A stretch of 64,000 nucleotides of DNA from Chryseobacterium taichungense. Lineage in GTDB: Bacteria > Bacteroidota > Bacteroidia > Flavobacteriales > Weeksellaceae. A program made the position numbers and the translations under genes. The DNA lies in the NCBI RefSeq assembly GCF_900109935.1, contig NZ_FOBV01000004.1, positions 372,001 to 436,000 on the forward strand, given 5' to 3'. Of this stretch, positions 51,804-61,152 are shown in pieces. Each line of letters opens with the position of its first letter. Position 1 is the first letter of the stretch. A model generated the notes under the pieces. The model searched no databases. It saw only the letters and a list, made by a program, of their open reading frames with translations, and was not told where the DNA came from.

Positions 51804-53839
51804 TGCTTCACCGGTTTTGTTTTATTTAGTTTCTTTTTTTCGTCTTCTGCTTGTTTCTGCATCTTAGCTTTTTGCTCTTTCACCAATTTTAAGCTGTCCT
51901 GAATTCTTTTTTGCTTTATAGAATCTTCGCTTGGTTTGTAAAGGCCTTTACGTTTAAGATCGGCAATCCATTGTCTTTTGTATTCAGGCATGAAACTGGA
52001 AGTGATCATTTTCTTATAAAGATGTTCTCGTTTGATATCTCCCGTAATATATTTTTCAGCAATAATTGTTGCTGCCGGCCCCGCCCATGTTGCCCCAAAT
52101 CCAGCATGTTCCATGACGGCTGCCACTACAATTTTAGGCTTATCTGCGGGGGCAATCAATACAAAAATCGAATTATCTTTTCCCTGAGGAACCTGTGCAG
52201 TACCTGTTTTGGCAAGCTGTGTAAAATCGCTGGACTTTAAACCGCGTGCCGTACCATTTAATACAACCGCTTCCATACCTTTAAGCACCGGATCAAAATG
52301 TTTTTTATCAACCAATGTCTGATGTTTCTTTTTGAATCTCGGATCGGGATTTGGTTTTCCGTCAATCGCCTTTACAATATGGGGCGTATAATACCAACCT
52401 TTATTAGCAATTGCCGAAACATAATTTGCAAGCTGAAGTGGTGTCACCAATACATCTCCCTGTCCCATTCCGTTGTAGATGGCACCGGTAGACATTTCGT
52501 CCCAGTTTTTAAAATCTGTTCTTTTGGATCCGCTGGCTTTCATGATTGCCTTAAATCTATTTTCGTAAAAATCACCTGAAGGAATCCTGCCTCTTGCGCC
52601 TACTGCAAAATCATTATTTAAAAATTCACCTACCCCGAAACTGCTCATGATTTTTTTCCATTCATCCACCCCTCTGGAAGGATTTCCGGGATATTTTTTA
52701 ATGATGGCAATGAAAGCATATGTGAAAAAACAGTTACTCGAAACCTGAATGGAAGGAATCAGAGGATCGGCGCCTCCATGACCTTTAATTCTTTTTCCTT
52801 TATAATAAAATCCGCCACCACAAGGAAAGATCGTATTTTCATCCATTACCCCCATCTGCATTGCTGCAAGAGCCGTTAATAGTTTAAATGTTGAACCCGG
52901 CGGATACGCTGCCTGTAGTGACCTGTCAAAGGTTGGCTTATTCTCGTAAATGGTATCTTTTGAAAGCGCATACAGATTCCTGGATTTATTCGGGCCCGTA
53001 AAAAGATTAGGATCAATATCAGGACCTGTTGCGGCAACCAGAACTTCACCATTATTCGGATCAATCGCCACAATCGCTCCATGTTTGTTGATCATCATTT
53101 CCTCTGCAATTCGCTGCAGATCATAATCAATGGTAAGGGTAATATCTTTTCCGGTAACCACATCCTTGTCTAAGGAACCGTTTTTATAAGGACCAACATT
53201 CCGTAACTTAATATCTTTCTGAATGTATTTCATTCCTTTTATCCCGCGGAGCTCTTTTTCATAGGCTTTTTCAATTCCTGTTTTACCGATGAAATCTCCA
53301 GGCAGATAATAGGCAGAATCTTTTTTAATTTCCATCTCATTGACTTCACTGGTATATCCCAAAAGATTTCCGGACGTTGAAACTTCATACTGACGTTGAG
53401 GTCTCGAAACAATGCTGAACGCAGGATATTTAAATATAATTTCCTGAACTCTGGCGATATCTTCCCGGCTGAGGTTCTTCATAAAAGTCATCGGAGTCAG
53501 CTTGGAATAGTATTTTTCTTTTTTAATATTGTCAATCGTCCTGATAAAATCATTTTTTGAAATTTTCATCAGATTACAGAAAGCCAGCGTGTCGAAATCC
53601 GGCCGCATCAATGCCTGAGTGAAAGATATTTCATAGGCAGGCTGGTTTCCTACCATAATTTTACCATTTCTGTCGAAAATAACACCACGCTGTGGAATAA
53701 CGTATTCTATTTTAATAGAAGTATTGGCTGCATTGAGCGCATATCTGTCGGTAAAAAGCTGCAAATAAGCAAGTCTCGCTACAAAAATTGCGGCGACTAT
53801 AATGAGAACGGAAAAAATTTTTAAATAACGTGTGTTCAA
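51800..53839 (-). CDS. mrdA: Penicillin-binding protein 2
   Basis: 679 residues. N-terminal membrane anchor (FSVLIIVAAIFVARLAYLQL), the PBP dimerisation domain (QRGVIFDRNGKIMVGN) and a transpeptidase domain with SxxK (PPGSTFKLLTAL), SxN (VSSNCFFTYAF) and KTG (LAKTGTAQVPQGK). It is a monofunctional transpeptidase that cross-links murein in the elongasome and a beta-lactam target. The C-terminal ~60 residues are a Lys/Gln-rich helical tail. It overlaps mreD upstream and rodA downstream by 4 nt each. Confidence 0.96.
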   Translation of the reverse strand: MNTRYLKIFSVLIIVAAIFVARLAYLQLFTDRYALNAANTSIKIEYVIPQRGVIFDRNGKIMVGNQPAYEISFTQALMRPDFDTLAFCNLMKISKNDFIRTIDNIKKEKYYSKLTPMTFMKNLSREDIARVQEIIFKYPAFSIVSRPQRQYEVSTSGNLLGYTSEVNEMEIKKDSAYYLPGDFIGKTGIEKAYEKELRGIKGMKYIQKDIKLRNVGPYKNGSLDKDVVTGKDITLTIDYDLQRIAEEMMINKHGAIVAIDPNNGEVLVAATGPDIDPNLFTGPNKSRNLYALSKDTIYENKPTFDRSLQAAYPPGSTFKLLTALAAMQMGVMDENTIFPCGGGFYYKGKRIKGHGGADPLIPSIQVSSNCFFTYAFIAIIKKYPGNPSRGVDEWKKIMSSFGVGEFLNNDFAVGARGRIPSGDFYENRFKAIMKASGSKRTDFKNWDEMSTGAIYNGMGQGDVLVTPLQLANYVSAIANKGWYYTPHIVKAIDGKPNPDPRFKKKHQTLVDKKHFDPVLKGMEAVVLNGTARGLKSSDFTQLAKTGTAQVPQGKDNSIFVLIAPADKPKIVVAAVMEHAGFGATWAGPAATIIAEKYITGDIKREHLYKKMITSSFMPEYKRQWIADLKRKGLYKPSEDSIKQKRIQDSLKLVKEQKAKMQKQAEDEKKKLNKTKPVKQ

Positions 53840-54342
53840 ACTTTTTGTTTGATTTTAAATATTAATGCGTAAATAACTATAAATATAAACGAAATTATAC
53901 TCGTTACCAACACATTAAATAATATTTCAAAAAATCTACTCAGCTTAAAGAATTCTATATATTGTACCAAAAGCTGATGTAAAAAGATACTTGTAAATAA
54001 AAACAGCAAAAACTGCGCCCACTGAAGGGACTGAAAAGAGAAAAAATCTGTAGAAGTATCTGTAGAAGTCCTGAAAATCAAGGTTCTGAAATAGGCTATA
54101 AGCGTTGTTGCAAATGCATTGATTCCCCAGGAATAGAGGAACGCGTCAACCGACAAGCCGATCAGAAAACTTAAGGCTAAAAACTGAAATTTATTTCTGA
54201 AGAACGGATAAAACATAACAAACACAGGATACAACACCGGCGTATATTTCCCGAAAATAGTAATCCTGTTCAATACAAAAATTTGTAATGCAACCAGAAA
54301 AATCATGATTAATATGTCCGTAAATAAAGTTCTGCTAATCAT
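53836..54342 (-). CDS. mreD: Rod shape-determining protein MreD
   Basis: 168 residues, five or so membrane helices (DILIMIFLVALQIFVLNRI, FLIGLSVDAFLYSWGINAFA). Short hydrophobic MreD proteins are poorly conserved in sequence; the call rests on length, topology and its place between mreC and mrdA, with 8-nt and 4-nt overlaps. It scaffolds the elongasome in the inner membrane. Confidence 0.9.
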   Translation of the reverse strand: MISRTLFTDILIMIFLVALQIFVLNRITIFGKYTPVLYPVFVMFYPFFRNKFQFLALSFLIGLSVDAFLYSWGINAFATTLIAYFRTLIFRTSTDTSTDFFSFQSLQWAQFLLFLFTSIFLHQLLVQYIEFFKLSRFFEILFNVLVTSIISFIFIVIYALIFKIKQKV

Positions 54343-55189
54343 CTTCCTTTTTTATTACAGATTGCATCGTATCCTGAATTTTTTGTACTTCTGCCTTTTT
54401 AAGGTTTTTAACGACATATACTTTGCTCAAAGCACCCATTTTCTCACTTAGTTCAACCGAAATATCCCAAAAACCGGTTTTATTATCAACAGAATAGCCT
54501 GCGATCGTACCAATCATAACACCTTTAGGGAAAATGGCAGATTTTCCGTCAGTGATCACTGTATCTCCTATTTTCAAGGCTACATATTTTGGTATATCAG
54601 CAAGATGCATCACTCGTGAATTGTCTCCATTCCAGGTAAGCGTCCCGAAATATCCTGAATTTTTTAAAGCAGCATTGATGCGGATTTTATTCACACTCAA
54701 TACTGACTGTACCAAGGCGTAACTATCTGTGGAATTGATCACGATTCCCGCAATACCTTTAGGAGCCATCACTCCCATCTGCGGAAATACACCATCTTTT
54801 CTTCCTCTGTTGATGGTAAAGTAATTATTTCTACGGTTGATACTGTTGAAAACGATTTCGCCATCTACGAAAGTATAGATCTGTCCGCCTCCCAATGTAT
54901 CATGCACTTTTCTGAATTGCGGATTTTGTGCACCCTGCTTTCCGTAAAGCTCGACCATAAGCGCCTTGTTCTGAGCCACCAGATCTTCATTGATCTGCTT
55001 CAGCTTAAGATAAGAAACCCCTTCATCTATATATCCCGACACCCAAGAATTGAGCGCTGCAGACTGTCCTGCGATCCAGGATTGCTGCATGGCATTTTTA
55101 GAGAAAATCAGAATCAGAGCAATAATTTGCAGAAATATAAAGAAGACAAAAAGTGCATTCTTCGAAAATAATCTCAGCAAAAATCCCAT
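54335..55189 (-). CDS. mreC: Rod shape-determining protein MreC
   Basis: 284 residues. One N-terminal membrane helix (LFVFFIFLQIIALILIF), a coiled-coil segment (LKLKQINEDLVAQNKALMVE) and the periplasmic double beta-barrel (INRGRKDGVFPQMGVMAPKG, then GDTVITDGKSAIFPKGVMIG). MreC links PBP2 to MreB and activates wall synthesis. It follows mreB after 27 nt and overlaps mreD by 8 nt. Confidence 0.95.
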   Translation of the reverse strand: MGFLLRLFSKNALFVFFIFLQIIALILIFSKNAMQQSWIAGQSAALNSWVSGYIDEGVSYLKLKQINEDLVAQNKALMVELYGKQGAQNPQFRKVHDTLGGGQIYTFVDGEIVFNSINRRNNYFTINRGRKDGVFPQMGVMAPKGIAGIVINSTDSYALVQSVLSVNKIRINAALKNSGYFGTLTWNGDNSRVMHLADIPKYVALKIGDTVITDGKSAIFPKGVMIGTIAGYSVDNKTGFWDISVELSEKMGALSKVYVVKNLKKAEVQKIQDTMQSVIKKEDD

Positions 55190-55216
55190 TCAGATATGTG
55201 TCGTAAAAAGTTAGAA

Positions 55217-56242
55217 TTATTTTATTAAGAAATTGAATTTATCCATATTCTTAAGGGCGATACCCGTTCCGCGAACGACAGCTCTTAACGGATCTTCTGC
55301 AACAAATACAGGAAGACCTGTTTTCTTATGTAATCTGTCTGCAAGACCTCTCAATAAAGCACCACCACCGGCAAGATAAATACCGGTTTTATAGATATCG
55401 GCTGCCAATTCCGGTGGAGTTAAAGAAAGCGTTTCCATTACCGCATCTTCAATTCTGATAATGGATTTGTCTAAAGCTCTTGCAATCTCTTTGTACCCAA
55501 CCATGATTTCTTTTGGCTTTCCTGTGATAAGGTCTCTACCCTGCACCGGAATATCCTCAATATCCACATCAAGATCTTCAACAGCAGAACCTACTTCAAT
55601 TTTGATTCTCTCTGCGGTTCTTTCTCCAATATAAAGATTGTGATGTGTTCTTAAGTAATAAGCAATATCATTGGTAAATACATCACCTGCAATTTTCACA
55701 GATTTATCACATACGATACCTCCTAAAGCAACCACAGCAATTTCCGTAGTACCACCACCTATGTCGATGATCATATTCCCTTCAGGCTTTTGTACGTCAA
55801 TACCAACTCCTATAGCTGCGGCCATTGGCTCATAAATCAGACGAACTTCTTTTGCATTTACTTTCTGTGCCGAGTCTCTTACCGCTCTTTTTTCAACTTC
55901 TGTAATTCCGGAAGGAATACAGATCACGATTCTCAAAGCCGGCTGAATGAATTTACCTTTAATTCCGGGAATTTTTTTGATAAACTCTTTGATCATGTGT
56001 TCAGAAGCGTGGAAATCTGCAATTACCCCATCTTTCAACGGACGAATAGTCTTGATATCTTCGTGAGTTTTACCCTGCATATGTTTCGCCTGTTCACCGA
56101 CAGCAATCGGTCTTCCTGTTGAGCGTTCAATAGCAACAATCGAAGGCTGATCTATAACAATTTTATTATTATGGATGATAAGGGTGTTGGCGGTACCCAA
56201 GTCTATCGCAATCTCTTGCGTAAACATATCGAATAAACTCAT
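55217..56242 (-). CDS. mreB: Rod shape-determining protein MreB
   Basis: 341 residues, actin-like ATPase of the elongasome. Visible nucleotide-site motifs: phosphate 1 IDLGTANTLI near the N-terminus, phosphate 2 IDIGGGTTEIAV and the adenosine loop GIYLAGGGALLRGL. First gene of the cell-shape operon, transcribed from its own -7 box. Together with mreC, mreD, mrdA and rodA it indicates a rod-shaped cell. Confidence 0.97.
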   Translation of the reverse strand: MSLFDMFTQEIAIDLGTANTLIIHNNKIVIDQPSIVAIERSTGRPIAVGEQAKHMQGKTHEDIKTIRPLKDGVIADFHASEHMIKEFIKKIPGIKGKFIQPALRIVICIPSGITEVEKRAVRDSAQKVNAKEVRLIYEPMAAAIGVGIDVQKPEGNMIIDIGGGTTEIAVVALGGIVCDKSVKIAGDVFTNDIAYYLRTHHNLYIGERTAERIKIEVGSAVEDLDVDIEDIPVQGRDLITGKPKEIMVGYKEIARALDKSIIRIEDAVMETLSLTPPELAADIYKTGIYLAGGGALLRGLADRLHKKTGLPVFVAEDPLRAVVRGTGIALKNMDKFNFLIK

Positions 56243-56595
56243 ACTTTTACTTCTGATTTTTTAAAGAGTTACAAAGATATAAATTTAAGACGTCTAAAGA
56301 AATTTCACAAGCAGATAATTTGGTTAAAATTTTATTAAAATTTATAATCACTTATTAACTTTTACTTTAAGTATTTACAGACTTTGATTTAAACCAGATT
56401 TAAGATAACATCGGATTAAAAGGGAATGACGGAAATATGACGATAAGTATTGCAGTTAGTTTTCAAAAATTTAGACTTAATTGCAACCCTTCTTATCTTT
56501 AACAATCATTATTTCACTATTTAGAATAATCCCAAAATAGTTTTTTACGATAATTATCATATATATTTTCAGAAAGTCATTAATCAAAATTTACG
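56243..56595. other. Divergent promoter region between mreB and hemA
   Basis: AT-rich, no ORF. Contains the mreB -7 box (56272-56279, minus) and, at its right end, that of hemA. Nothing else recognisable. Confidence 0.6.
56272..56279 (-). promoter_or_regulatory. -7 box of the mre operon
   Basis: On the minus strand TATCTTTG, an exact TANNTTTG, 29 nt before the mreB start codon. Confidence 0.6.
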
Positions 56596-56603
56596 TAAAT
56601 TTG
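56596..56603 (+). promoter_or_regulatory. -7 box of the heme operon
   Basis: TAAATTTG, exact TANNTTTG, ending 8 nt before the hemA start codon, so the mRNA has almost no leader. Confidence 0.6.
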
Positions 56604-56611
56604 CCCCGCTT

Positions 56612-57886
56612 ATGTTACAGTATTCAAACATACATCAGACGTCCAATTTTGCGGTACTTTCCATTAGTTATGAAAAGGCTGATGTAGAAACGAGGGGAAA
56701 ATTTGCATTTTTTGATGAAAACATTAAAAACTTTGTCACCCGGATTCACAATGAAGATTTAGGGGATGCCTTTGTTGTCTCCACCTGTAACAGAACCGAG
56801 ATCTACACCACCTCTCCGAATTACCTTTTGGTTGCCGAAGAATACTGCAAAACGATCGGCGTAAATCTTATGGATTTCCTTCAGTTTGCCAATATCCTTA
56901 CGAAAGAGGAAGCTTTAATTCACCTTTTCAGAGTAGCGGCAGGACTGGAAAGCCAGATTATCGGAGATTTTGAGATCATTGGTCAGATTAAAAAAGCATA
57001 CAGCCGGTTCAGAAAAGAAAGACAGAATTCCAATCCTTACCTGGAAAGAGCTATCAACGCGGCCATTCAGATTTCCAAGAGAATCAAAAACGAAACAGGA
57101 ATTTCCAACGGAGCAGCTTCAGTTTCTTATGCAGCGGTTCATTATATTTTAAATAATCAGAAAAGACTTACCGAAAAGAATATTCTTCTTTTAGGTGTAG
57201 GTGAAATAGGACAAAATACGGTTGAAAATCTTGTAAAACACGTATATCAGCCTAAAATTAAAATCGCCAACAGAACTCAGGAAACGGCTGAAAAGATCTC
57301 AGAGAAATATCGTATTCCTCATATTGACTACACAGAATTTGATCAGGAACTAAAACAAACAGACATTCTGATTGTCGCTACCGGTGCGAGACATCCTATC
57401 GTTAACAAATCTCATTTTCCGAACGGGAAAGAAACTTTGGTAATCGATCTTTCTATTCCAAACAATGTTGATAAAGATGTTACAGAGAATAAAAATGTAA
57501 CGTTGATTGATGTTGATGAACTTTCAAAACAAATTCAGGAAACCATTCAGCAGAGAGAGAAGGAAATCCCAAAAGCTGAACAGATCATCAAAGAATTGAT
57601 GAAAGATTTCCTTGAATGGGAAAAAAAGAGAAAGTTGGCTCCCAATATTCATCATTTCAAAGCGGTTTTAAAGAATATGGAACGCAATGAAATGCATAAT
57701 TTTTACAAAAAAAATAAATATATAAATATCACGGACATGGAACTTTCTGACAAAATGATTCAGAAAATCACCAACCGTTTTGCAAAATATATCATCGATA
57801 ATCCGTTAAAAGCCGAAGAAATTAGTAAATTAATGCACGAAATATTAGTTGAACAACCAAACAACGAATTTAATGAAAAGCATTAG
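56612..57886 (+). CDS. hemA: Glutamyl-tRNA reductase
   Basis: 424 residues; makes glutamate-1-semialdehyde from glutamyl-tRNA, the first committed step of heme synthesis by the C5 route. The catalytic Cys is in VVSTCNRTEIY; the NADPH-binding domain has LLLGVGEIGQNTVENL, and the C-terminal dimerisation helix is long and charged. The GLESQIIGDFEIIGQIKKAY segment fits the family. Its 3' end overlaps hemC by 14 nt. The N-terminal heme-sensing degron known in enterobacteria is not evident. Confidence 0.96.
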   Translation: MLQYSNIHQTSNFAVLSISYEKADVETRGKFAFFDENIKNFVTRIHNEDLGDAFVVSTCNRTEIYTTSPNYLLVAEEYCKTIGVNLMDFLQFANILTKEEALIHLFRVAAGLESQIIGDFEIIGQIKKAYSRFRKERQNSNPYLERAINAAIQISKRIKNETGISNGAASVSYAAVHYILNNQKRLTEKNILLLGVGEIGQNTVENLVKHVYQPKIKIANRTQETAEKISEKYRIPHIDYTEFDQELKQTDILIVATGARHPIVNKSHFPNGKETLVIDLSIPNNVDKDVTENKNVTLIDVDELSKQIQETIQQREKEIPKAEQIIKELMKDFLEWEKKRKLAPNIHHFKAVLKNMERNEMHNFYKKNKYINITDMELSDKMIQKITNRFAKYIIDNPLKAEEISKLMHEILVEQPNNEFNEKH

Positions 57887-58781
57887 AATCGGAACCAGAA
57901 ATTCCGCACTGGCACTTTGGCAGGCTCGAGAAGTTGCCCGGCACCTTCAGAACAGCAATTATTTAACGGAAATTGTTCCCATCGTATCATCCGGAGACAA
58001 GAATCTTCATCAACCGCTTTACGCTCTTGGAATCACTGGTGTTTTCACCAGAGATCTGGATATCGCATTATTAAATGACGAGATCGACATCGCTGTACAT
58101 TCCCTGAAAGACGTACCAACCAATCTTCCGGAGAACCTTGAGATTGTCGCTTATCTGGAAAGAGATTATCCTCAGGATGTTTTAATAAGAAAAGACTCTG
58201 CAAGAGATAAAGAATTCCACGAATTGAAACTTGCCACAAGCAGTTTAAGAAGAAGAGCTTTCTGGCTGAAAAACTTTCCTAATGCAGAATTTTCAGATAT
58301 TCGCGGAAATATCCAGACAAGACTTAAAAAGCTGGAAGAAGGTGATTTTGACGCGACTATCCTTTCTCTAGCCGGAATCAAAAGAATGAAAATGGATATC
58401 GATTATGAGATGATTCCATTTATGATACCCGCACCATCTCAGGGCGTTATTGCCGTTGCCGGTCATTCTGACAAAAAGGAAATCAATGAAATTCTGGGCA
58501 TGATCAATCATAAGCCTACCCAAATCTGTGTAGAAATGGAAAGAAACTTCCTGAACACTTTGGAAGGAGGCTGTACGGCACCAATCGGGGCTTTTGCAGA
58601 AATTTTTGATGACCAGATCCGTTTTAAAGCAGCACTTTGCTCGTTAGACGGCAAAAGCTGTATCGCCACTGATGAAAATTTCATCTATAACGAAGAAGAA
58701 AATTTCGGAAAGAAGTTTGCTAGCGTTGTTTTGGAAAACGGAGGAAAGGAATTAATGGCTGAAATTAAAAATCAGATTTAA
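57873..58781 (+). CDS. hemC: Hydroxymethylbilane synthase (porphobilinogen deaminase)
   Basis: 302 residues from the ATG at 57873, which gives the standard start IRIGTRNSALALWQAREVA. Four porphobilinogens are joined into hydroxymethylbilane. The dipyrromethane cofactor Cys is in FLNTLEGGCTAPIGAFAE, and substrate-site arginines are in SSLRRRAFWL and IRGNIQTRLKKL. It overlaps hemA by 14 nt and precedes hemD by 37 nt. Confidence 0.96.
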   Translation: MKSIRIGTRNSALALWQAREVARHLQNSNYLTEIVPIVSSGDKNLHQPLYALGITGVFTRDLDIALLNDEIDIAVHSLKDVPTNLPENLEIVAYLERDYPQDVLIRKDSARDKEFHELKLATSSLRRRAFWLKNFPNAEFSDIRGNIQTRLKKLEEGDFDATILSLAGIKRMKMDIDYEMIPFMIPAPSQGVIAVAGHSDKKEINEILGMINHKPTQICVEMERNFLNTLEGGCTAPIGAFAEIFDDQIRFKAALCSLDGKSCIATDENFIYNEEENFGKKFASVVLENGGKELMAEIKNQI

Positions 58782-58818
58782 AACTTCTATAAGCCAGCTT
58801 CAAGCTTAAGCTTTAAAT

Positions 58819-59502
58819 ATGAAAATCTTATTTACCAAAAATATAGACCGTAATATGATATCCAGAGAATTAGGAGATGATATTGCGGTCGACTGTATTG
58901 AGGTAATTAAAACAACTCCAGCGCATGTGAAACCTTTTGATTTAAAGAACAAATCTCTGATTTTCACCAGCGCAAACGGAGTAGATTCATTCTTTAAAAA
59001 TGGCTTTATGCCTAATGAAGATTTTACCGCAAAAAACTACAACAAGATCTACTGTGTCGGCGAAAAGACAAAAAAAGAACTAAGAAAGCATGGTTTCGGA
59101 ACTTTCAAAGTGTTGAAAAATGCTGATACCCTTTCTAAATTTATTACTGCAAAATGCCAGCACGAAAACTTCCTTCATTTCTGTGGTAATCTGGCAATAA
59201 GCGTCCTTGACAAAGACCTTCCGCTGCAAAATATTAAATACAAAAAAATTATCATTTACAAAACGGAAGAACTTAGCCCCATGATAAATGAAAAATATCA
59301 TGCTGCCGTTTTTTTTAGTCCGAGCGGAGTTCGTAGTTTTGCAAAACAGAATTCACTTGAAGGAATGAAACTGATTTCCATTGGAGAAACGACTTCCCGT
59401 GAACTCAGAAAACATACTTTAGAAAAAGTTTTAACCTCGGAAGGAAACAATTTTTTATCCATTCTTAAACTGATTCGAAAAGAAATTTTAAACAAAGACT
59501 GA
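58819..59502 (+). CDS. hemD: Uroporphyrinogen-III synthase
   Basis: 227 residues. HemD is poorly conserved; the call rests on its two-lobed pattern (LIFTSANGVDSFFKNGF, YCVGEKTKKELRKHGF, FFSPSGVRSFAKQN, ISIGETTSRELRKH) and its place between hemC and hemE. It closes hydroxymethylbilane with inversion of ring D. The GET/GEKT loops line the active site cleft in the family. Confidence 0.93.
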   Translation: MKILFTKNIDRNMISRELGDDIAVDCIEVIKTTPAHVKPFDLKNKSLIFTSANGVDSFFKNGFMPNEDFTAKNYNKIYCVGEKTKKELRKHGFGTFKVLKNADTLSKFITAKCQHENFLHFCGNLAISVLDKDLPLQNIKYKKIIIYKTEELSPMINEKYHAAVFFSPSGVRSFAKQNSLEGMKLISIGETTSRELRKHTLEKVLTSEGNNFLSILKLIRKEILNKD

Positions 59503-59540
59503 TATATAATTACATTGGCAACAATGCTGTTTAATAGATT

Positions 59541-60572
59541 ATGATTAAGAACGACCTATATTTAAAAGCGCTTCGCGGAGAAACCGTAGAAAGACCTCCG
59601 GTATGGATGATGAGACAGGCCGGAAGATATTTGCCGGAATTCATTGCCTTACGTGACAAATACGATTTCTTCACAAGATGTCAGACTCCCGAGCTGGCTT
59701 CTGAGATCACTGTGCAGCCTATCAGAAGATTTCCTCTGGATGCGGCCATCCTGTTTTCAGATATTCTTGTTGTTCCGCAGGCGATGGGAATTGATTTCAA
59801 AATGAAAGAATCCGTAGGCCCATGGCTGGACACTCCGATCAGAACGATGGAACAGGTTCAGCAAGTTGTGGTTCCGGATGTGAATGATACTTTAGGGTAC
59901 GTTTTTGATGCTATTGAACTTACGTTACAAAAATTAGACAATGAAATTCCATTGATCGGTTTTGCTGGTTCTCCATGGACGATCCTTTGCTACTGCGTGG
60001 AAGGAAAAGGAAGCAAAGCTTTTGATATTGCCAAATCTTTCTGTTTCCAACAGCCGGAAGCGGCACATCTTCTTCTGCAGAAGATTACGGATACGACAAT
60101 TGCTTATTTAAAAAGAAAAGTTGAAAAGGGCGTTTCTGCTGTTCAGGTTTTCGACTCGTGGGGAGGAATGCTTTCTCCTGCAGATTATCAGGAATTCTCT
60201 TGGAAATATATTAACCAGATCGTTGATGCACTAAGCCCATTAACTCACGTTGTGGTTTTCGGAAAAGGATGCTGGTTTGCGCTGGAAGATATGGCACAGT
60301 CTCCGGTTTCAGCGTTAGGTGTAGACTGGACGATTACTCCGGAATTTGCGAGAACACTGACCAACCATACCATGACTCTCCAGGGAAATTTTGATCCTGC
60401 AAGATTACATTCAACGCCTGAAACAATCAAGAAAATGGTGACTGAAATGATCAACCGTTTCGGAAAAGACCGATATATTGCCAATCTGGGTCACGGAATT
60501 TTACCGAATATCCCGGTGGAAAATGCAGAAGCATTCATCAGAGCGGTGGTGGATTGGAAACCGACCGTTTAA
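59541..60572 (+). CDS. hemE: Uroporphyrinogen decarboxylase
   Basis: 343 residues; removes four carboxyls from uroporphyrinogen III to give coproporphyrinogen III. The N-terminal signature [16 protein letters not shown] with substrate-binding Arg residues is complete, followed by [14 protein letters not shown] with the catalytic Asp and the C-terminal [18 protein letters not shown]. Last gene of the heme cluster, 38 nt behind hemD and followed by a terminator. Later heme steps are outside the window. Confidence 0.97.
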   Translation: MIKNDLYLKALRGETVERPPVWMMRQAGRYLPEFIALRDKYDFFTRCQTPELASEITVQPIRRFPLDAAILFSDILVVPQAMGIDFKMKESVGPWLDTPIRTMEQVQQVVVPDVNDTLGYVFDAIELTLQKLDNEIPLIGFAGSPWTILCYCVEGKGSKAFDIAKSFCFQQPEAAHLLLQKITDTTIAYLKRKVEKGVSAVQVFDSWGGMLSPADYQEFSWKYINQIVDALSPLTHVVVFGKGCWFALEDMAQSPVSALGVDWTITPEFARTLTNHTMTLQGNFDPARLHSTPETIKKMVTEMINRFGKDRYIANLGHGILPNIPVENAEAFIRAVVDWKPTV

Positions 60573-60603
60573 ACTTTATAAAATTTCACAAGTTAAAAAC
60601 ATT

Positions 60604-60636
60604 ATCCCTTTCAATTCCGGAAGGGATTTTAATTTT
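60604..60636 (+). terminator. Terminator of the heme operon
   Basis: ATCCCTT pairs with AAGGGAT around a 10-nt loop, followed by TTTAATTTT. Confidence 0.75.
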
Positions 60637-61103
60637 AAAATATTTTTATACATTTGATATAAAGCTGTTTGAACTTTTTTATATAACCACAAATCAAAGG
60701 TTAATTCTACAATTCGTTTAAACAAGTTTATAGAAAAAATATATTTAATATATAAATTAATAAGCATAAAGTATATAAAATCAAACTTAATGCATAGAAA
60801 ACCAATCTTAATGTATAGAAAATTAATCTTAATGCATAAAAAACTAATCTTAAAGTATATTAAAGCATACTTAAAGTATAGTAAAATGAGCTTAAGATAT
60901 ACAAAAGCATATCTTAAGTTTATTTTTAATGCAAAAATCATTTATTTTTCCTCCATAAAAACGGTTCTTGTATACAGAATATCTGAAAACAGGATAAATC
61001 AATTCAAAACGACAGCTGAACTGCTTTCAAAATATTAATGGAATACCAAAGTAGTATGGTCAGAATTTTCCAAAGAATTATAAAAAATCAAAAGAGAAAA
61101 ATA
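60637..61103. other. Gene-free AT-rich region with minisatellite
   Basis: No gene seen; it contains the 21-bp minisatellite at 60765-60911. Open frames on both strands (121 and 82 codons) arise because the repeat length is a multiple of three and the sequence is low in stop codons. Confidence 0.6.
60765..60911. repeat. 21-bp minisatellite, seven units
   Basis: Units start at 60765, 60786, 60807, 60828, 60849, 60870 and 60891, with consensus start CTTAAWGYATA and an A-rich second half. The units have drifted by 3-8 changes each. In frame, the array reads as a seven-residue repeat on both strands (such as MYRKLIL plus, FLYIKIG minus). Confidence 0.82.
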
Positions 61104-61140
61104 AAACACCCTTCAATGCTTGAAAGGGTGCTTTTTACTT
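61104..61140. terminator. Terminator of the ABC transporter operon
   Basis: CACCCTT-CA pairs with TG-AAAGGGTG (one bulge) between A-rich and T-rich flanks; on the minus strand it follows the ATPase gene and ends in TTTTATTTTT. Confidence 0.75.
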
Positions 61141-61152
61141 TATAATGAAGTT

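Noticed and set aside
60576..61038. Open frames of 121 codons (minus) and 82 codons (plus) behind hemE
   Set aside because: Low-complexity products of the 21-bp minisatellite; overlap the heme operon terminator and have no promoter.
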